Shown here: in pieces, positions 53,224 to 63,497 of the stretch | Layout of the letters: the number at the start of each line of letters is the position of its first letter | Position numbering within the stretch: the first letter of the stretch is position 1 | DNA from: Leptidea sinapis | Lineage: Eukaryota; Arthropoda; Insecta; Lepidoptera; Pieridae | DNA length: 64,000 bases | NCBI RefSeq assembly: GCF_905404315.1 | Contig: NC_066272.1 | Coordinates: 9,238,001 to 9,302,000, forward strand | Direction: 5' to 3' | Translations under genes and position numbers: made by a program | The notes under the pieces: model-generated | Database searches by the model: none | What the model was told of the DNA's origin: nothing | The model's input: the letters and a program-made list of their open reading frames with translations, nothing else

Positions 53224-53344
53224 AGATAAATTAAAAAAAAATAACAAAAAAACATCCGTCTTCAAAAATACTATTGCAAAACAATAGATATAATATGCAC
53301 TATTAAGTATAAAAATAATTTTTATACAATCTAATTAATTAATC

Positions 53345-53780
53345 TAATTCTAGTTACGATTATTGTTATTTTTGGAGTCATTATCAGATATAGACCAAAT
53401 TACAAAAGGACTCCACGGGAAGTACCAGCTTTCAAATAAAAAAATAATTATCAAAATCGGTTCACCCAGTCGAAAGTTTTGAGTCATAAAAAAATACCGA
53501 AGAATTGAGAACCTCCTCCTTTTTTGAAGTCAGTTAAAAAAAGAATTATCGAAATCCGTTGGCGCGATATTGAGTTATTCGTAAATTTGTCGTTCACATA
53601 CGTATAGCAAATTTAACACTTTTATGGTTATCTCATGGATGCCATTATCAGATATGGACCAAATTACAATGTGGTCCCACGGGAAGCTTCAAATTAAAAA
53701 AGAATTATCAAAATTGGTTCACCCAGTCGAAAATTTTAAGGTAACAAGTCCTCCTCTTTTGATATCGGTTAAAAATAGGT
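53345..53780 (-). repeat. REP-O, two tandem copies
   Basis: ATTATCAGATAT(A/G)GACCAAATTA, CCACGGGAAG and GGTTCACCCAGTCGAAA occur twice about 270 bp apart. AACCTCCTCCTTTTTTGAAG is the complement of the REP-O start. Matches 54714-55010 inverted. Confidence 0.55.
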
Positions 53781-54181
53781 TTATCATTTTTTGCTTTTCC
53801 GTTTAATAATTTTTATTCAGTTCCCGCTTAAAACGACAAAATATTCTACAATTTGTAATAGATGGAGATAAAGCTCTGTTCATGTTTGAGAAGGGTTGGA
53901 AGTTGCATTAAAAGTGTTTTAGATGCTCTATTAAGGAGAACTTGACAAAAATCCCTCGGATGATTGATGGGCGATTATTATGATTGATGTATTCATATTT
54001 CTAAAGAACGTACGTATATCGCTCCAAGCAGTAGCTGGTATGTAAACGTAAACGGTTATCGATTAGGAAAGCCAACCATTATTGTTTTATTAAACGTAGA
54101 GAAAAAACAATTATATGATTGTTGTTTTCATTGTTAGTCTAATGAAGAATGTAATGTAAAACAATCAAAAGTGTATCTATA
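53781..54181. other. Spacer
   Basis: Nothing recognised. Confidence 0.35.
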
Positions 54182-54496
54182 CTAACTGACCCGACAGACG
54201 TTATTCTGTACATTATAAATAATATTTCATAGCATCAAGAATTCTTTCTTAAAATATGCTCCCTGTTGTTGTAATGAAATTGTTTCACAGCAGAACTGTC
54301 AACCGTGCGTCAATAATTTCTCTCATAGAATATATTATGTTCATATAAAACAAATATTGGAAATTAAAACTATCCTATCTCTCAAGTTGAACTAAACTGC
54401 ACTCCATGTAGTAATAAATCCCCATTAAATCCGTTCATTAGTTTAGGAGTTCACAGGAAACAAACAGCAGGAGAGTGGATTTTTATTTATTAAGAT
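54182..54496 (-). mobile_element. HEL-1 Helitron, 315 bp
   Basis: On the minus strand it starts TCTTAATAAATAAAAATCCA and ends ACGTCTGTCGGGTCAGTTAG. The inside has GTTCATTAGTTTAGGAG (plus strand). T follows at 54497 and A precedes at 54181. Confidence 0.8.
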
Positions 54497-54713
54497 GTTA
54501 TAATAAAATGTAATATGTTTTAATATCGGATAGGTAGTGTAATTTTTGGCAAAGTAATAGTTTACATCGCGAAGTAGTTGTTGCATAATGGTAAAACAAA
54601 TAACGTTGTAGTATATAAAATATATAAAAAATTATTGATTTAATACTAATGCAAAGATTGATCCTTATCAGCAAGAGTCCATATTGGTTCAATAATACAT
54701 GCTGTAATTTTTA

Positions 54714-55010
54714 ACTGACTTAAAAAAATGAGGAGGTTTTACAATTCGTCGTCGTTTTGTGTTACCTCAGAAATTACGACTGGGTGAACCGAATTTGATA
54801 ATTCTTTTTTATTTGAAAGCTGGTGCTTCCCGTATGGTTCCATTGCAACTTGGTCCAGATCTGACAGTGGAAACCATGAGAAAACCATAAAAGTCTTTAA
54901 TTTGCTATAAGTATGTGCGCGATAAATTAACGAATAACTCAATATCGCGCAAACCGATTTCGATAGCTCTTTTTTTATTGGAAAGGATATACTTTAAAGG
55001 AAGTTTGGTA
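54714..55010 (+). repeat. REP-O copy
   Basis: TAACTGACTTAAAAAAATGA, GACTGGGTGAACCGAATTTG and AACTCAATATCGCGCAAACC match the complement of 53345-53620. Confidence 0.55.
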
Positions 55011-55244
55011 AGGTTCTGATTATGGAATCCATGACAAAGTAACGGAACTCTTCAATTCTTAGGAGCAAATTAACGATACTAGGCCAAATCTTTTTTATGC
55101 TATCCGGATATTTGGGTCACCTACCGTAACGTCGTTATGTTCAAGTAATTGTCGTAGTCAAATATGATTATCAATGGAACTCCTTAACGACTTATAGTGA
55201 GGGTACGGTCTGTGGCAAAATTTCTAACTGTCTGTAATAAAAGT
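55011..55244. other. Spacer
   Basis: Nothing recognised. Confidence 0.3.
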
Positions 55245-55395
55245 TAAAAGTTCAAGAATTTAAAAAAAAACGAAATATGCAGTTATTTGTTTCTTATAAA
55301 TCAAAGGCATGACTCCTTTCACGACTTTTCTCTAAGTCTCGTCATTCCCGACTTGGTCATCACCGCCCTTCTCAAACAACCATCCTGTATAATAT
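55245..55395 (+). repeat. REP-N copy
   Basis: AGTTATTTGTTTCTTATAAA, AAGTCTCGTCATTCCCGACT and CATCACCGCCCTTCTC are shared with 36950-37200. Confidence 0.4.
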
Positions 55396-55670
55396 TTTCT
55401 TTTGCTTCTGAAATACATTTTTGATGTCAGTTACGAAATATTTATTTATTTCTCCAACAGGGTGAGCACCAATACAATTCCTTAATAACTAACACGGATA
55501 TATCTATTTAGGTTATAGGTGCAAATCGAGATCAAGTAAGAAAACGAATAAGAAAAAAAAATATTGAAGGAGACAAAATCGAACTATAGAACATAGACAA
55601 CAAATTTATTCTACAATTAACAATATAAATGTAAAAAAAAATATATTTTAGTATTAGAAAATTTTAATTA
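55396..55670. other. Spacer
   Basis: Nothing recognised. Confidence 0.3.
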
Positions 55671-55970
55671 GAGCCGAATGGAATTTCACGTGATGATGGT
55701 AAGAGGCCTGATGGCATCACGTTGATTCCTTTGTGTCGTGGAAAGCCATTGGTGTGGGATACGACTTGTGTGGACACGCTAGCCCCCTCTCACATTGAAC
55801 ATTCATCTAGAGCGGGAGGTGCAGCGGCGGAAACTGCCGAAAACCTAAAAAAATATGCATCACTCGTTGATGGATACATATTTATTCCCTTTGAGGTGGA
55901 GACGATGGGTCCTTGGGGTTCATCGGCACAAAAACTCATAAAAGAGCTATCCAGGCGTCTAATCGATTAA
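55671..55970 (+). pseudogene. Retroelement C-terminus with restriction-like endonuclease pattern, copy 2
   Basis: The plus strand reads EPNGISRDDGKRPDGITLIP, then LCRGKPLVWDTTCVDTLAPS, KKYASLVDGYIFIPFEVETM and LIKELSRRLID, with a stop at 55968-55970. After the stop, further homology continues in frame (QRISLAIQRGN, to about 56040), so the stop is a lesion. It is homologous to 47832-48380 on the other strand but differs enough to be a separate old insertion. RPD, D-T, KKY and VET are the candidate PD-(D/E)xK-like residues. Confidence 0.6.
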
Positions 55971-56601
55971 ACAGGTGACCCAAGATCTGGTACGTACCTC
56001 TGTCAAAGGATAAGTTTGGCTATACAAAGAGGTAACGTAATGATATTTTCTATTTGTAATTAATTAATTTTATTAGATCATTTAAGTTTTATTTTATTAT
56101 TTTTTATATAAATAACTTTATTCATTATTAAAAAATAATATTATATTAATAATAATATGACTTAATAATTAATAAGTCTATTTATATGTTTATTATAAAA
56201 AAAAAACTTTGAGAAATAACTTAAATTCGACCTAGGGCAGAAGTGCTCATCAAATAAATCATTGTTAATACATTAGTGATATTAGTATAAATATAACATG
56301 ATTAAATTAAATAAATTGTAAAAAACAAGTTCGGGTACGAAACTCAAACACCATAAAATTTCATGATATTCATTTTGTTGAAGGGTAGCGCCTCCAGATT
56401 ACAAATTAGTTAAGTAAACTGCCTTTAACGATTACGCTTTTATCTGATTTAAACTTAAGTCTCGAAAATGAATTTTAATCTAATTTATACATAATTAATT
56501 TAATATGATATAATAAAACATAATACACACAATTGAATAAAATTGTGTGTATTATTAACATAACGTTTAAGGCATTTTTTTTCTCAAAATTGATTCCTTA
56601 A
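55971..56601. other. 3' remnant then AT-rich spacer
   Basis: 55971-56040 continues the retroelement homology beyond its stop. The remainder is AT-rich with nothing recognised; TTAA at 56598-56601 flanks MITE-4. Confidence 0.4.
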
Positions 56602-57028
56602 GTCGAAGAGTAAGAAGAAAACACGCAAACATGGTGTTTTTAGATAAGTTTTGTGGTGAAAGTATAGCATTTCGAGCTTTGAACACTACTTAATTCTGTT
56701 ACACATATCCTTAAGTCTTATTTGTAGGTTGCTAATGCTTGCTGTTGGTTATAGTTAACTTTTTGAACTACCACTTTTCTTTGAAGTTAAACAAGTTTTT
56801 GGCATGGCGTGACGCATTTTTTTGGTACTTCTCCCAGAAAAGATATTCTTATAGCTTGTACTTTTTTGTGTAGGTTCATTTATTCAGATTAGTAGTGAAT
56901 AACGAGGATTGTAAGCATATAAACTGTTTTCCACACAAGAATTTTGAAAATATTGGCTTTGTTACATTGATGGCGGGCCGGCAGCCGTGAGCTTATATCG
57001 CTCAAGGTCGCTGGCATTTAGTGTCGCC
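56602..57028 (+). mobile_element. MITE-4 copy 2, TTAA-flanked, 427 bp
   Basis: TTAA flanks both sides (56598-56601 and 57029-57032). It is nearly identical to 46386-46822 apart from scattered substitutions and a loss of about 12 bp near 56757. Same orientation, 10.2 kb away. Confidence 0.75.
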
Positions 57029-57133
57029 TTAAGAATTATTTTTGATGTCATTTTTAATATATAAGATACTTCTGGGCTAATAATATGGGCGGTAATTTCA
57101 ATACAGTGAACTTGGTAGTCGATTATCATTTTA

Positions 57134-57970
57134 ATGCTACTAATATTATAATGCGATAGTTTGTGAGTGTGAATGTATGTTTGTTACATCTTCACGCAAA
57201 AACTACTGAATGGATTTTAATGAAACTTTAAAATAATATACATACTCGTACTTTACAGATCATAATAACGCAAAGGTTTATAAAGACTTGATGTGAATTA
57301 TGCAAAATGTTACGTTAAGTGTTAAAAAGTAGGAATAAAATCTGTAATCTGTCAGTTATTAATGTTTGCGGCGCAAAGCCTGTAGGAGTTATAAAGATAC
57401 GTATTTATATCGGCGCCAATACTACAATACAGCTAATATAAAAACGAGAATATTAAGATTAATAATTTTACTCTTAAATTAGGCCATAAATCATCATTGA
57501 TGTAGTACAATAAAATTTTATGAAGTGACACGAAACAGGAATAAAAATAAACGTGGGACGAAACAGGAATGTGGGACGAAAACCCGGGGCGAAACAGGAA
57601 CAAATCAACATTATTGTTAAAAAGCATGCATCGAAAACACGCGCAGCGCCGAGCCCTATAATTACGGCCACTTTTAATTTGTTGGATTTATCTGTGGCCC
57701 AAATAGCAAAATAATATAAAAACAATGAAGTATTGACGAAAAAATTAAATACTTTCTAATAATGATAATCGCTGGATCTATGAACCGATTTTAAAATTTC
57801 TGTTACCAATGTAAAGTCATATTTATTGTATGTGGTCATTTGCTATATTATATTATCCCGAAAAATGAAACGACTTTTTCGTGGAAGTCGGCTTTAAAAA
57901 GTAAGTTGGAACAAAAACAGTCGACTGCTAAAATAATTTATTTGGCAAAACAACGTTTGCCGTCAGCTAG
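57134..57970 (+). mobile_element. HEL-3 Helitron, long copy
   Basis: It starts at GCTACTAATATTATAATGCG (the TCCC start is mutated), has AAAACTACTGAATGGATTTT, and ends TTTGCCGTCAGCTAG followed by T. Inside, 57528-57605 has several GGGACGAAACAGGAA-type units. The minus-strand frames over these units are not genes. Confidence 0.7.
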
Positions 57971-58019
57971 TATTTTTCTAATTATGTGACCTTTAGATTA
58001 CTGATCGTGGATTTATATA

Positions 58020-58240
58020 TTTTTTTGTTTTTGACAATAAGTGACGAGACGAGCAGGACTTTCAGTGGATGATAATTGATACGTCATGCCCATTACAATG
58101 CAGTACCGCTCAGGATTCTCAAAAAAAACAAAAATTCTGAGCGGCACTACAATTGTGCCAGTCACCTTGAGACATAAGATGTTAAGCCTTTGCCCAGTAA
58201 TTTCACTGCTTCACGGCAGAAATAGGCGCCGTTGTGCCGG
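58020..58240 (-). mobile_element. SINE-1, 5' truncated with internal loss
   Basis: From the T-rich tail through GACATAAGATGTTAAGCC, a deletion, then CTTCACGGCAGAAATAGGCG. Confidence 0.8.
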
Positions 58241-58435
58241 GTAAGTAAACACTGTACCCACTTTGTACCTATAAAATAATAAAAGTACGAAAGGATACGT
58301 TGCTTATATAAAGTAACGGGCATGGATAAATATAAGAACAGATGGTTTCCGTTTGTTATACATTAAGCTGTCAAACGGGGTCTCTCCATAAAGCTTACAA
58401 AATATAACCTAGAAATAAACCCGTTTATAAAGTTT

Positions 58436-58735
58436 TCTTTTTATGGAGACGAGCAGTACGTTCATATAATGGTAATTGATACGCTCTGCCCATTTCAATG
58501 CAGTACCGCTCAGGATTCTTGAAAAACACAAAAATTCTGTTCGGCACCACAATTGCGCTCGTTACCTTGAGACATAATATGTCAAGTCTCATTTGCCCAG
58601 TAATTTCACTAACTACGACGCCTTTCAGACCAAAACACAATAATGCTTACACATTACTGCTTCACGACAGAAATAGGCACCGTTAGGGTACCCATAATCT
58701 AGCCGGCATCCTGTGCAAAGGAGCCTCCCACTGAT
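58436..58735 (-). mobile_element. SINE-1, full length
   Basis: GAGCAGTACGTTCATATAAT through CCCAGTAATTTCACTAACTA to GCAAAGGAGCCTCCCACTG. About 200 bp from the preceding copy, same orientation. Confidence 0.85.
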
Positions 58736-58897
58736 CGACGTTGCTGTTTTGATAATATGTGGCTTGCATGATAATATAATATTATAATGGATGATATAGA
58801 AAATTTTATAAATCATATACGTTTTATTTAGTAACTTACCTAGTTTCACTTTATGGGTAAGTTTTACGGCAGCTGTCTTTAAAAACAATTAATTTTA
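58736..58897. other. Spacer
   Basis: Nothing recognised. Confidence 0.3.
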
Positions 58898-59440
58898 GAT
58901 AATTTATACGTCTAGATAGACTATGACAGCTGTGAAAACGTCGAAAAAAAATTGGGTTTAGAACTAACCTCTATTTTGAGCAATGCACGCACACAAGACA
59001 AAAAGTCATACAAAATGCGAGCGTAAGACGACGGCGAGTTTTCTTCTCACCCCCTGTGTGAGGGCGGAAAGAGGGTGTCAGGGCTGAGCCCTATACCCTG
59101 GCTCTCTCAAAACGTTGGGAGACTCTTTGGGTAGTGAGATGTCAGTGCTATTAGCTTGGAACACAACGGTATATTTTTTTTATTTTTTCAGTAACTCAGT
59201 TCTTTGTCGTATTCGGCTTCTTTTTCTATGAGGGATTGTTTTTCTCCTCTTTGCTTACAATGTCTATTGAGTATGGCTTCATTTTTCTCCTACCCTCTTC
59301 ATCCAGGGGTCTTGCGTGTAGCGGGACAATTCCCACCAGATGAAGATGTGAGTGTAAGACGTAGCTTGTCACGCACACTAAACTAAAATTCCTGCCTGTC
59401 TTTATCGCTTGCCTAACAGCAAGAGACTCTATCAAGACAT
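58898..59440 (-). mobile_element. MITE-2 split by a 317-bp insertion
   Basis: ATACGTCTAGATAGACTATG and GTTTAGAACTAACCTCTATT run to 59030. MITE-2 resumes at 59362 with TAGCTTGTCACGCACACTAA and ends AACAGCAAGAGACTCTATC. Confidence 0.8.
59031..59347. mobile_element. 317-bp insert with 14-bp target duplication
   Basis: GCGAGCGTAAGACG (59017-59030) and GTGAGTGTAAGACG (59348-59361) flank it. It is G+C-richer at its left end (CACCCCCTGTGTGAGGGCGG, GGGCTGAGCCCTATACCCTG). No A-rich tail is evident. The duplication length suggests a retroelement copied by target-primed reverse transcription (inference). Coding potential is not convincing. Confidence 0.7.
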
Positions 59441-59654
59441 AAATTTTCTAAGATTAAATCTAGGTCCTGTTTTAGGAAGTAGTCTCGTCTAATAATTTGA
59501 TGTATTGCATTTCATGTTATTTTATTCAAATAAACCAATCTCTTTAAGCTTCTCAAAAACTTCAATGCGTAGAAATAATGTTACCAGCAATCTAAGAGAA
59601 ACGTTGGTAGCATTAAATGGACTCATTTTTACAATTCTATTTATTTATAACAAA

Positions 59655-59909
59655 CAGCGTAAGATCACGTACGTCGGTCATATACTGCGCAACGATAGGT
59701 ATTGCCTGCTGCAAACTATTTTGATGGCTAAAATTGGTGGGAAAAGAGGTGTTGGAAGAATAAAGATGTCTTCGCTCAGATATATAAGGGAGTGGACTAG
59801 TATCAAGAAAGTCCAAGAACTATTCCGCTTATGCATGGACAAGTAAATGTTTAAGAGTCTGATTACTGACCTCCGTAATGGAGATGCACGTGAAGATGAA
59901 GAAGATTAA
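59655..59909 (+). pseudogene. Non-LTR RT C-terminal remnant
   Basis: KQRKITYVGHILRNDRYCLL, QTILMAKIGGKRGVGRIKMS, SLRYIREWTSIKKVQELFRL, then a TAA, then MFKSLITDLRNGDAREDEED with a final stop. This is the yxGHilRn.kY.lLq.i..GKi.GkRg.GRr..sWL.nir.W tail of an insect LINE RT. One nonsense codon at about 59845 precedes the natural end. Confidence 0.75.
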
Positions 59910-59926
59910 TTTATAAATATAGTTAG

Positions 59927-60150
59927 ATTAAGGTTAGGTCTCCGCTGCTCCCCAACTAGATACCGCAGGCGTAGTCGCAATGTGCTAGTAATACGCACAA
60001 TGAGTGACGTTGACGTGCCACATGTTCTGTTAAACTTTAATAATAGTTGAAACTAAAATGACAGGTTGCGTAGAAAAGCTTTGTAAAAAGAATACTACAA
60101 GAAATAAAAAAAATAAACACTTCACATATCATCACTAAGTATTTTGTATT
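59927..60150. mobile_element. MITE-3 copy 3, right end lost
   Basis: GTTAGATTAAGGTTAGGTCTCC then TAGATACCGCAGGCGTAGTC, GACGTTGACGTGCCACATGT and CATATCATCACTAAGTATTT are collinear with 14530-14800. The sequence then stops near the palindrome at 60168. Confidence 0.7.
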
Positions 60151-60167
60151 TTTTTAAGTCCATAGTA

Positions 60168-60396
60168 AATAGGTATTTTACTGAAAGAAGACTTTATGTT
60201 ATTTTTAAAAGTTAGTTATTCTGCAAGCAATTCTAAAGATTTTCTAAAAATAACTTGCCTCGTTTGGGAATCTATCTATTTTAAATTTTAAGTCGGTTCA
60301 AGTCCCAGACGAGGCAAGTCATTTTTAGTAAATCTTTAAATGCAGAATTACTTACTTTTAAAAATAACACAAAGTCTTCTTTTAGTAAAATACCCT
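60168..60396. repeat. Palindromic element, arms about 100 bp
   Basis: Left AGGTATTTTACTGAAAGAAG, GTTATTTTTAAAAGTTAG and ATAACTTGCCTCGTTTGGGA pair with right CTTCTTTTAGTAAAATACC, TACTTTTAAAAATAAC and TCCCAGACGAGGCAAGTCAT. The loop is about 28 bp. A foldback MITE. Confidence 0.75.
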
Positions 60397-60456
60397 ATCT
60401 ACGTTATTTAAGGTACTTTCCCTTCATGTCCCATAACTTTGGGACACCCTGTATAT

Positions 60457-61290
60457 TAAGGAATACTCGCGTCATACATAAAACAATCTCTTCTTCAACA
60501 ATGATCGCCTGGTACCAAAACATTGTATAATGCTTCCCATCTTATTTTCTCCCACGAAATCTTATGAATTTGTAATATGTCCGTCTCTTTTTACCATCTC
60601 GCTTTTCGTTTCATCGACTTTCAAATCACAACGATGCTAAATAAGTTTTCACTTCAAAAATCCACGCAATAAATAGGTTTTAATATGTTGACAAAAACAA
60701 TTGCTGAGTTATATTATTAGTCTATCAAATCTTGTCTCTCTGAGCTCCAAAAGAATGGTCTCTCAGACGATATTATATTATATTATAAGCGTGAATACTA
60801 AACTGACATATTTGAAAAATTTCAGGATGGCAAAATGTCTACAAAATCTGCTCTTAATCAAACTAAAATATTGTATGAAAGATTTTGGCGCTCGTCTCTA
60901 AGGTATTTCATATAATTAACGCATTCAAGCGTGTGCTTCGATAAAATTTTATCACGATCGCAATTTCAATCTTAAAAAGAACAAACTTTTCCTTACCGTG
61001 TCTATTATGGAGCTACCTTACGAATGCCCTAGAGAATATTTTTATAAATTCGCTTCCTGTATTCATTACATTTACAATTTTTTTAAAGTGAAACCTTCTT
61101 TAACATCGTTGTGATTTAAAAGTCAATGAAACGAAAAAGCGCGACAGTAAAAAGAGACCGACACATAAATTCATAAGATTTAACGTGAGAGAAAATGAGA
61201 TGGTATTATACAGTGTTTTGGTACCAGGTGATCATAGTTGAAGAAGAGATTCTCATATGTATGACGCGAGTATACCTTAATAGTAATGTC
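60457..61290. repeat. REP-R inverted pair around 430 bp
   Basis: The left arm 60457-60655 (AATACTCGCGTCATACATAA, GATCGCCTGGTACCAAAAC) is inverted at 61085-61290 (GTTTTGGTACCAGGTGATC, ATGTATGACGCGAGTATAC). The interior is AT-rich; the 66-codon frame at 60701-60901 is not a recognised gene. Related single copy at 9932-10290. Confidence 0.7.
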
Positions 61291-62406
61291 TTTCATAGCG
61301 GTTGAAATCATTTGTCATCCTAGCAACATTCAAGGTTCATGCACAATGCAGGTTTGACTTCTTACATGTGTTCTTTTCACGCACGCAATGTTTTTTATAA
61401 AAATAAGAAAAGTATTATAAGTAACATAGATTATAACAAAATAAAAGTTTGAAACGATCATAAAAATATTTTTATTCGTAACATAAAATCAAACATAATA
61501 CAAATAAACATGTCAATAAATTGGTGTCACATTTTGTGACATGTTATCACACTCATCACAATATATGGAGTCGAAATTGAAACTAAACAAGAAATTACAT
61601 GACATAAAACATAATTTTTGTGCATATTAAATTATTATATTGAAGTATGTGTCAATATTAATGCCTTTTTGTACTACCAAGCAGAAAGATACATAAAAAT
61701 AAATATTTATCTTCCATGTGTAATATTCGGATAATCAATCAGTTCAGAATAACCTACTGGTGAGAAATAATTAGAACATAATAGAATAGAAATATATTTA
61801 TTTATCATAGGGATTGACAATAACATAACATTTTGCAAAAAAAGTAGTTGGTAAATATCATGGAGCTGCATCAATTCGTAAAAGGGGCATTGACACGGGG
61901 AGAAGAATTGATTACGTCGATTTTATCAAAGTTGCAAAACTGTAATCAAGATTCAAGAGGTTTATCTTCTTCTACTATTAGTGTCGTAATTGTATAAGGT
62001 ATCTTTAAAATAATAATTTGGCGACAGAAGGGAAAATTAAGAAGTTTATAACAGGATAAATTATCATAATAATTTTCTTTCAAATTTTTACCGAGTGAAG
62101 TCGAAACAGGCTGCTAGTGTTGTATGTTTGAAGTTCATTTAAGAATTGAGTTCAATGAAATCTGTTTAGCCTTAAATACGATGTTACTAACAAACACGGA
62201 GCTTAAGAAATCTAATGTTATTAGATTTATATGCATTTATCGTTTTGCAAATTCCGTTTTTCTGCTATATGAAGCTGATGTAGGTTAGCAATCATCCAAC
62301 CTATTGAAAGCCGTCAATTGAACCTTAAACCTCACAATTGATGACTTGTATCAAAGATTCAGCATAATGTCCCTAAAGTATCAACTTTAAGGTTTCAAAT
62401 AACTGT
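61291..62406. other. Mostly unassigned
   Basis: 61291-61345 extends the REP-R homology (TGACAAATGATTTCAACCGC complement). At 62099-62119 GAAGTCGAAACAGGCTGCTAG followed by T is a weak Helitron-like 3' end. No gene. Confidence 0.35.
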
Positions 62407-62530
62407 TAGGGGCTGTTTCACAACGTCTAAGTAAAGTTACGAATAGGCTACTTGCTACTTATCGATCGAATAAATACATCATTTGCGTTTCACAATGTGA
62501 TAATGATATTTAGCAGATGAGCACCATTTA
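62407..62530 (+). mobile_element. MITE fragment, left part
   Basis: GGGGCTGTTTCACAACGTCT then TTACGAATAGGCTACTTGCT and GCGTTTCACAATGTGATAAT is the left part of a small TIR element whose family has GGGGCTGTTTCACAA ends. The right TIR is not seen. Confidence 0.5.
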
Positions 62531-62876
62531 AATTACATAATGGATATGGTAGCAGATATCATAGATATCTGCAGGGTACTGGATAGCCTGACAAGCATTT
62601 GATAATGTGAGAACAACAATATAAAAAAAGCACTCACCAAGAAATACTCAAGCGCTTCAGACATTAATAGTGTATGCTCCCTACGTGTTTCTGATAACGA
62701 AAAATTTTAATCTGCCGGTTTGCATAGTGGGGTAGCCATACGAAGAGGAAGAATGTTAAGTTAACTCTATTTGAGCGCCTATTGAAATGACTGACGATTT
62801 GGACGCAACCAATAGTTATGACCGATTATATAAAATGCAAAAAAATCGTGACCATGAAATATGAATACAAAAAAGT
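62531..62876. other. Spacer
   Basis: Nothing recognised. Confidence 0.3.
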
Positions 62877-62957
62877 TGCAAGATAATGTGGGCGGCGATG
62901 ATCACTTAACACCAGGTGACCCGTACGCTCGTTTGTCCTCCTTTTCCATAAAAAAAA
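62877..62957 (+). mobile_element. Very short LINE-1 3' end
   Basis: TTGCAAGATAATGTGGGCGG through GGTGACCCGTACGCTCGTTT to TTCCAT and a run of A. It has the same 5' break point as 48931-49012. No clear target duplication. Confidence 0.75.
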
Positions 62958-63497
62958 ACAAGCGTCATGGATTGTTATACAGATGTTTTATCTTAATGAC
63001 CTCGTCATCCTGACCCATAATCTGACAATTATTTGGAGAAAGTCGCGTAACCTGACGATTTGAAATTTTCGGTTTGAAACTTTGTGACTTTCGCATTTCC
63101 TTATGTCACACTTTACTGCATATAATTAACTTTCCTTACCGCAATCTGATGCGCTTGACTTTTTCTAACGATCGAATTTTTTACTAATCTGATCAGCTGC
63201 TTAGACCTCGACCCTATTAACAGGGCTCAGGTATGGAATACTTCTCATGGTGCAAGTTTGCCTGTCTTATGTTATTCTAACGCGCTGGAATAAATCCCAA
63301 AATCCCCGCTTGGGCTCCTCTACTATAATGATTGGTACATGGTATGTTTATGCTATGACTTATGAACAATATTATGAAAGGCTCATGACAATTGATAAAT
63401 TGACATTCTCAAATTTCGTTATTCGAAATCGCAAGAAAAATTATGAGATGATTGATTTAATTGTGAAAATAGTGGTAGAAGTGCTATTTAGAGAAAT
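62958..63497. other. Spacer
   Basis: The 175-codon frame from 63247 runs into antisense LINE-2 and is not a gene. Confidence 0.35.

Noticed and set aside
57474..57725. 83-codon frame with a repeated Phe-Arg-Pro pattern
   Set aside because: Produced by the GGGACGAAACAGGAA-type repeats inside a non-coding HEL-3 Helitron.
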